From CAYVBN01 sp964538565 (GTDB lineage Bacteria > Pseudomonadota > Alphaproteobacteria > Rhizobiales > Xanthobacteraceae), in assembly GCA_964538565.1 (NCBI GenBank), contig CAZIGW010000111.1, positions 1-36,484 on the forward strand: a stretch of 36,484 nt of DNA, given 5' to 3'. The number at the start of each line of letters is the position of its first letter. Within the stretch, counting starts at the first letter, position 1. Below are positions 33,353 through 36,484 of the stretch, piece after piece. The notes beneath the pieces were generated by a model. That model saw only the letters and a list, made by a program, of their open reading frames with translations. It was not told the DNA's origin and did not search any database. The position numbers and the translations under genes were made by a program.

Positions 33353-34405
33353 ATGTTCGCGAATGGTCCGTTCCGCATTCAATGCCTCGCCTGCATCGGG
33401 CTTGCGTGGATCGTGGCGACATCCCCGGCGTCGGCACAGTCGGTCGAGAGCTTCTACAAGGGCCGGACCATCACGATGCTGGTCGGCCAGGCGCCCGGCG
33501 GCATCAACGACATCTCGGCGCGGCTGGTCGCCAAGCATCTGGGCCGGTTCATTCCCGGAAATCCCGGCATCATCGTGCAGAACAATCCGGGCGCGGGCGG
33601 ACTGATCACCGCCAACCGAATCTTCAACACCGCCGACAGGGACGGGTCCGTCATCGCCAAGCTCGAGCGGGCCGTTCCGCAGCTTGCGATCCAGGGCGCG
33701 TCGAACGCGAGCTTCGACCCGACCAAGTTCGTGTGGCTCGGCAGCCTCTCGTCCTATGCGAACGACGCCTATCTGCTGCTCGTCAATGCCGACAATCCGG
33801 CGAAGAGCGTGGCGGACCTGAGAAAGCCCGGCGTCTCCGTCACTCTCGGAGCCGACAACAAGGCGTCCAGCAATCTGATCTTTGCCATCATCGCCAAGGA
33901 CGCGCTCGGCCTCAACGTGAAGCTCGTGCGCGGCTATTCAGGCGCGGCGCCGATGTTCCTCGCCATGCAACGCGGCGAGTTGGACGGCCAGATGGTCGGC
34001 CTGAGCTCGGTCAAGACCGGCCAGCGCGAGCTGTGGAACAAGAAGGCGTTTCGTCCGCTCCTCCAGTTCGGCCGCGCGACCCGGCTGGCGGAATTCCCGG
34101 ACGTTCCGACCGGACGCGAACTCGCCAAGGACCCCAACACGATCTCGCTGATCGAATTTGCCGAACTGCCGTTCTTCATGGCGCTTCCGTTCGTCGCTCC
34201 GCCCGGCATTCCCGAGGATCGCGCCAGGGCGCTCCAGACGGCGTTCATGCAGATGTGCAAGGACAAGGACTTCGTCGCCGAGGCGGAGAAGATCGGGATC
34301 GACATGAGCCCGATCGACGGCGCGGCGATCCTCAAGCTGCTCGCGCGCACCGCCGCCACCCCGAAGGAGGTCATCGCGCGCTACAACCATCTGGTGACGC
34401 CCTGA
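33353..34405 (+). CDS. Bug-family (tripartite tricarboxylate transporter) solute-binding protein
   Basis: A 350-residue exported receptor. The signal peptide ends near SASA|QSVESF at residue 29. The mature protein has the Bug pattern FYKGRTITMLVGQAPGG, then NNPGAGGLITANRIFNTA, and a late LPFVAPPGIPEDRA. Bug proteins bind small carboxylates and aromatic acids and normally work with TctA/TctB membrane partners, which are absent from the window. It is the last gene of the SDR/HyuAB operon (79 bases behind the racemase-fold gene), with GGAAGGAAG before the ATG. It faces the cupin gene on the other strand. Confidence 0.93.
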   Translation: MFANGPFRIQCLACIGLAWIVATSPASAQSVESFYKGRTITMLVGQAPGGINDISARLVAKHLGRFIPGNPGIIVQNNPGAGGLITANRIFNTADRDGSVIAKLERAVPQLAIQGASNASFDPTKFVWLGSLSSYANDAYLLLVNADNPAKSVADLRKPGVSVTLGADNKASSNLIFAIIAKDALGLNVKLVRGYSGAAPMFLAMQRGELDGQMVGLSSVKTGQRELWNKKAFRPLLQFGRATRLAEFPDVPTGRELAKDPNTISLIEFAELPFFMALPFVAPPGIPEDRARALQTAFMQMCKDKDFVAEAEKIGIDMSPIDGAAILKLLARTAATPKEVIARYNHLVTP

Positions 34406-34517
34406 GCGAGGCCGGTGGGATCCCGGCGACGGCCAGCACCCGCCACTGCGCCCGGCCCTGCGGCCAGAGCTCATTGCGCTCGGTGCGCCGCCCGGCCAAG
34501 TGGTGCGGCGGTTCGGC

Positions 34518-35045
34518 TCAGGCCCGTTCGAGCAGCTTGTCGCGTTGCGGGCGGAAATGGAATCGCGGGATGGCGTTGAGGTCGGTTCCGGTCACCCGGA
34601 TGACCCAGGCGCCATCCGGATGCTCGGTCGAGTGGATGAGGCCCGGTCCGTAGGCGCGCGTCTGGCCGGGCTCGAGCCGATATTCGGTCGCGACCTCTAG
34701 CACGAGGCCCTCTTCGTCGCTGCCGGCGACACGGCGGTATTCCGTCATTTTGGTGCAGCCGCGCGCATTTCCGTAGATCGCCCATGAATCGCCATGGCTG
34801 TGCGGCGCGCCGCGCTTGCCCGGCCGCTGCACGTGCGCCAGCACGTAGAAGTCCATGTCCTGATCGTGACGCAGCAATTGCTGGCCGGGCGGCGCATCCT
34901 CCGTGAAGGTGGCCTGCACGAACGCCGGATTGGCGAGCAGGCGGGCGAGATGCTCGGCCATCCGGGCGAGGCGGGCCGCCATCGGCTCGTCCGCCCGCAA
35001 GGCCGCGCGGCAGCTGGCGCAGAAATCATCGAGCGTGTAGCTCAT
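34518..35045 (-). CDS. cupin-domain protein (cysteine dioxygenase-like)
   Basis: A 175-residue protein with an all-beta cupin core. The first cupin motif is in GAPHSHGDSWAIYG, with histidines that would bind a metal, and the second is in YGPGLIHSTEHPDGAWVI. The layout is like that of cysteine dioxygenase and related thiol dioxygenases, but the key residues cannot confirm a substrate. I chose the ATG at 35045, which has GGAGG upstream, over an upstream in-frame ATG at 35078. It is divergent from the second Bug gene, across a 205-base region with the shared promoter block. Confidence 0.82.
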   Translation of the reverse strand: MSYTLDDFCASCRAALRADEPMAARLARMAEHLARLLANPAFVQATFTEDAPPGQQLLRHDQDMDFYVLAHVQRPGKRGAPHSHGDSWAIYGNARGCTKMTEYRRVAGSDEEGLVLEVATEYRLEPGQTRAYGPGLIHSTEHPDGAWVIRVTGTDLNAIPRFHFRPQRDKLLERA

Positions 35046-35146
35046 CGGGTCGCCTCCTCGGGAGTTCTGCCCGTCCATGCGTCAGTCTCGGCATTTCGAT
35101 GCGACATCGTCGACCGTCAGGCCAGATAAAAATCTCTTTCACCTGA

Positions 35147-35193
35147 CGTATACGAACTCTTAAATTTACGCATACGTGCCCGGGCACTAGGAT
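35147..35193 (+). promoter_or_regulatory. promoter/operator block of the second Bug gene, copy 2
   Basis: The 15-nt block TCTTAAATTTACGCA (35158-35172) is identical to the one at 26963. Inside it the -35-like TTTACG (35165-35170) is followed after 17 bases by TAGGAT (35188-35193). Just upstream is the palindrome CGTATACG (35147-35154), and CGCATACG recurs two helical turns on at 35169-35176. A perfect 12-base palindrome (GTGCCCGGGCAC, 35176-35187) fills the spacer. Start of transcription would be near 35200 towards the Bug gene. Confidence 0.6.
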
Positions 35194-35250
35194 CGCGCCA
35201 AAGAGCCCTCCGAACAAGCTCAATCCGACTGGGGGCCGGGAGGAAACGAC

Positions 35251-36240
35251 ATGCACAAGGTCAGTCTCTGGCTCGGCACTTGGGCTGCCCTGGCTGCCAT
35301 CGCGATGGGGATATTCGGGGCCGCTCCGGTCCGCGCCGAGACCCAGTATCCGTCCCGCCTCGTCAAGATCGTCGTCCCGGCCGCTGCCGGGTCGACCACC
35401 GACACGCTGGCGCGCGTGCTCGCCGACCACCTCGGGCGTAAATGGGGGCAGTCGGTCATCGTCGAGAACATCAGCGGAGCCGCGATGAACCTCGGCTCGG
35501 AGCGCGTGGCGCGCTCGGATCCGGACGGCTACACGCTGCTCGTCGCGCCTCCCTCGCCGCTGTCGCTCAATCAGATGCTGTTTCGCGATCTCCAGTACGA
35601 TCCGACGCAGTTCGTGCCGATCACGCTGGTCGCCAAGATCGCCAACGTCCTGGCCGTGCGCAAGGACCTGCCGGCGAACTCGGTCAAGGAGCTCATCGCC
35701 TACGCGAAGGCCAATCCGGACAAGCTGACGTTTGCGTCTCAGGGTGTCGGCTCGACCGCTCATCTCTCGGCAAGCCAGCTCGAACTCCTGGCCGGCATCA
35801 AGATGGTCCACGTGCCCTATCGGGGCGCCGTACCCGCGCTCAACGACCTGATGGCCGGGCATGTCGACCTGTTCTTCGACACCCTTGCAACCTCGGTGCC
35901 GCTGTTCCGCGCCGGCAAGATCAAGATTCTCGCCGTCGCGGGACCGGAGCGCGCGGCAGCCTTGCCGGACATCCCGACCGTTTCGGAAGCCGGCCTTCCC
36001 GGTTTCCGCTCGATCACCTGGTTCGGACTGGTCGCGCCGCCCAAGACGCCGCCTGAACTTGCCGAACGCATCAGCCATGATGCCGTCGAGGTGCTCAAGA
36101 GCGGCGACGTGACCGCGCTGCTCGGAAAGCTCGGGCTTGAGCCCGGCGCGACGAATCCCGCGGACACGGCGAAGTTCTTCGCCGCCGAGACGGCGCTGTG
36201 GGGCAAGGTGATCAAGGAAACCGGCCTCCAGCCGCAATGA
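35251..36240 (+). CDS. Bug-family solute-binding protein, second copy
   Basis: A 329-residue exported receptor with a signal peptide (WLGTWAALAAIAMGIFGAAPVRA, cleavage near residue 30). The mature chain begins YPSRLVKIVVPAAAGSTTDTLARVLADHL, the classic Bug opening, followed by VIVENISGAAMNLGSERVARSDPDGYTLL. It is more typical of the family than the other Bug protein at 33353. GGGAGGAAACGAC precedes the ATG. TctA/TctB are not in the window. Its promoter shares the block with that of the SDR operon. Confidence 0.95.
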   Translation: MHKVSLWLGTWAALAAIAMGIFGAAPVRAETQYPSRLVKIVVPAAAGSTTDTLARVLADHLGRKWGQSVIVENISGAAMNLGSERVARSDPDGYTLLVAPPSPLSLNQMLFRDLQYDPTQFVPITLVAKIANVLAVRKDLPANSVKELIAYAKANPDKLTFASQGVGSTAHLSASQLELLAGIKMVHVPYRGAVPALNDLMAGHVDLFFDTLATSVPLFRAGKIKILAVAGPERAAALPDIPTVSEAGLPGFRSITWFGLVAPPKTPPELAERISHDAVEVLKSGDVTALLGKLGLEPGATNPADTAKFFAAETALWGKVIKETGLQPQ

Positions 36241-36292
36241 TCGAGCCGGACCCCGTCGCGTGGCGTCTGGCCGATGACATGAAGGAGCAACG

Positions 36293-36484
36293 ATGACGGG
36301 CCTCTACGAGCGCACGCCCGGGAAGGGCCACAACCAGCCGCCGAGCGAGGACAAGGAAGGCAAGTGGGAGCGCTGGTCGAAGAAGCGGGTGTTCGTGCGC
36401 CAGCTCGAGGGCACCTACGGCGACGTCTACAAGTCTCTGTTGGAGCAGCCGCGCGTCTTTTCCTCGCGCAATGTGCCGTGGAGG
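36293..36484 (+). CDS. unidentified protein, N-terminal part (window edge)
   Basis: The ATG at 36293 (AAGGAGCAACG upstream) opens 64 codons, cut by the window end. The visible N-terminus is hydrophilic and charged (TPGKGHNQPPSEDKEGKWER), then WSKKRVFVRQLEGTYGDVYKSLLEQPRVFSS. There is no signal peptide. I do not recognise it firmly; the style recalls the leading part of some cupin dioxygenase-like proteins, but the diagnostic region is outside. It follows the Bug gene by 52 bases and is probably in the same operon. Confidence 0.7.
   Translation, partial: MTGLYERTPGKGHNQPPSEDKEGKWERWSKKRVFVRQLEGTYGDVYKSLLEQPRVFSSRNVPWR

Noticed and set aside
1..36484. tRNA, rRNA, CRISPR, IS elements, prophage genes
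   Set aside because: No matching sequence patterns, repeat arrays or transposase motifs were seen on either strand.

Overview
The window is GC-rich DNA from what looks like an alphaproteobacterium of the Hyphomicrobiales (Bradyrhizobium/Xanthobacteraceae type). The grounds are codon use, many solute-binding proteins of the Bug, TAXI, NMT1 and Liv types, and two families of short intergenic repeats resembling elements dispersed in those genomes. Nearly all of it is catabolic and transport DNA. I saw no tRNA, rRNA, CRISPR array, insertion sequence or phage gene.

Layout. (1) 1-5235, + strand: a branched-chain-amino-acid-type ABC importer (cut-off binding protein, two ATPases, two permeases) ending in a beta-keto acid cleavage enzyme (BKACE). 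(2) 5437-11498, - strand: a CoxG/SRPBCC protein, a TAXI-type binding protein, and an NMT1/TauABC-type importer followed by an alpha/beta hydrolase. (3) 11739-17698, + strand, divergent from (2): isochorismatase-fold hydrolase, UbiD-family decarboxylase, a lone molybdenum hydroxylase large subunit, and an NMT1-like protein without a signal peptide. (4) 18056-22943, + strand: an IclR regulator, then the two subunits of a molybdopterin enzyme of the transhydroxylase / resorcinol hydroxylase type (AthL/BthL-like). (5) 23084-25939: DoxX protein, a decayed metallo-hydrolase remnant, a small exported protein, a two-gene module with a Panacea-type antitoxin, and an MgtC-like membrane protein. (6) 26034-36484: a LysR regulator divergent from an SDR, hydantoinase A and B type subunits, a 3-hydroxyisobutyrate-dehydrogenase-like enzyme, an Asp/Glu-racemase-fold protein and a Bug binding protein; then a cupin divergent from a second Bug protein and a cut-off gene.

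How the genes may work together. The AthL/BthL pair, UbiD decarboxylase, Mo hydroxylase subunit, BKACE and ring- or ester-hydrolase candidates suggest breakdown of hydroxylated aromatic acids, for example decarboxylation to a polyhydroxybenzene, hydroxyl rearrangement or addition on the ring, then C-C cleavage of a beta-keto acid. This is an inference; no substrate can be read from the sequence. Region 6 looks like a second regulon: the promoters at about 26963 and 35158 share a 15-nt identical block and the same spacing to a -10-like element, so one regulator, probably the LysR protein, could control both.

The most unusual points are: an SCP2-like domain fused in front of the AthL-type catalytic subunit; a partner Fe-S subunit that has lost exactly one cluster's ligand set; a Panacea-linked candidate toxin; a racemase-fold protein lacking both catalytic cysteines; and a duplicated promoter/operator block.
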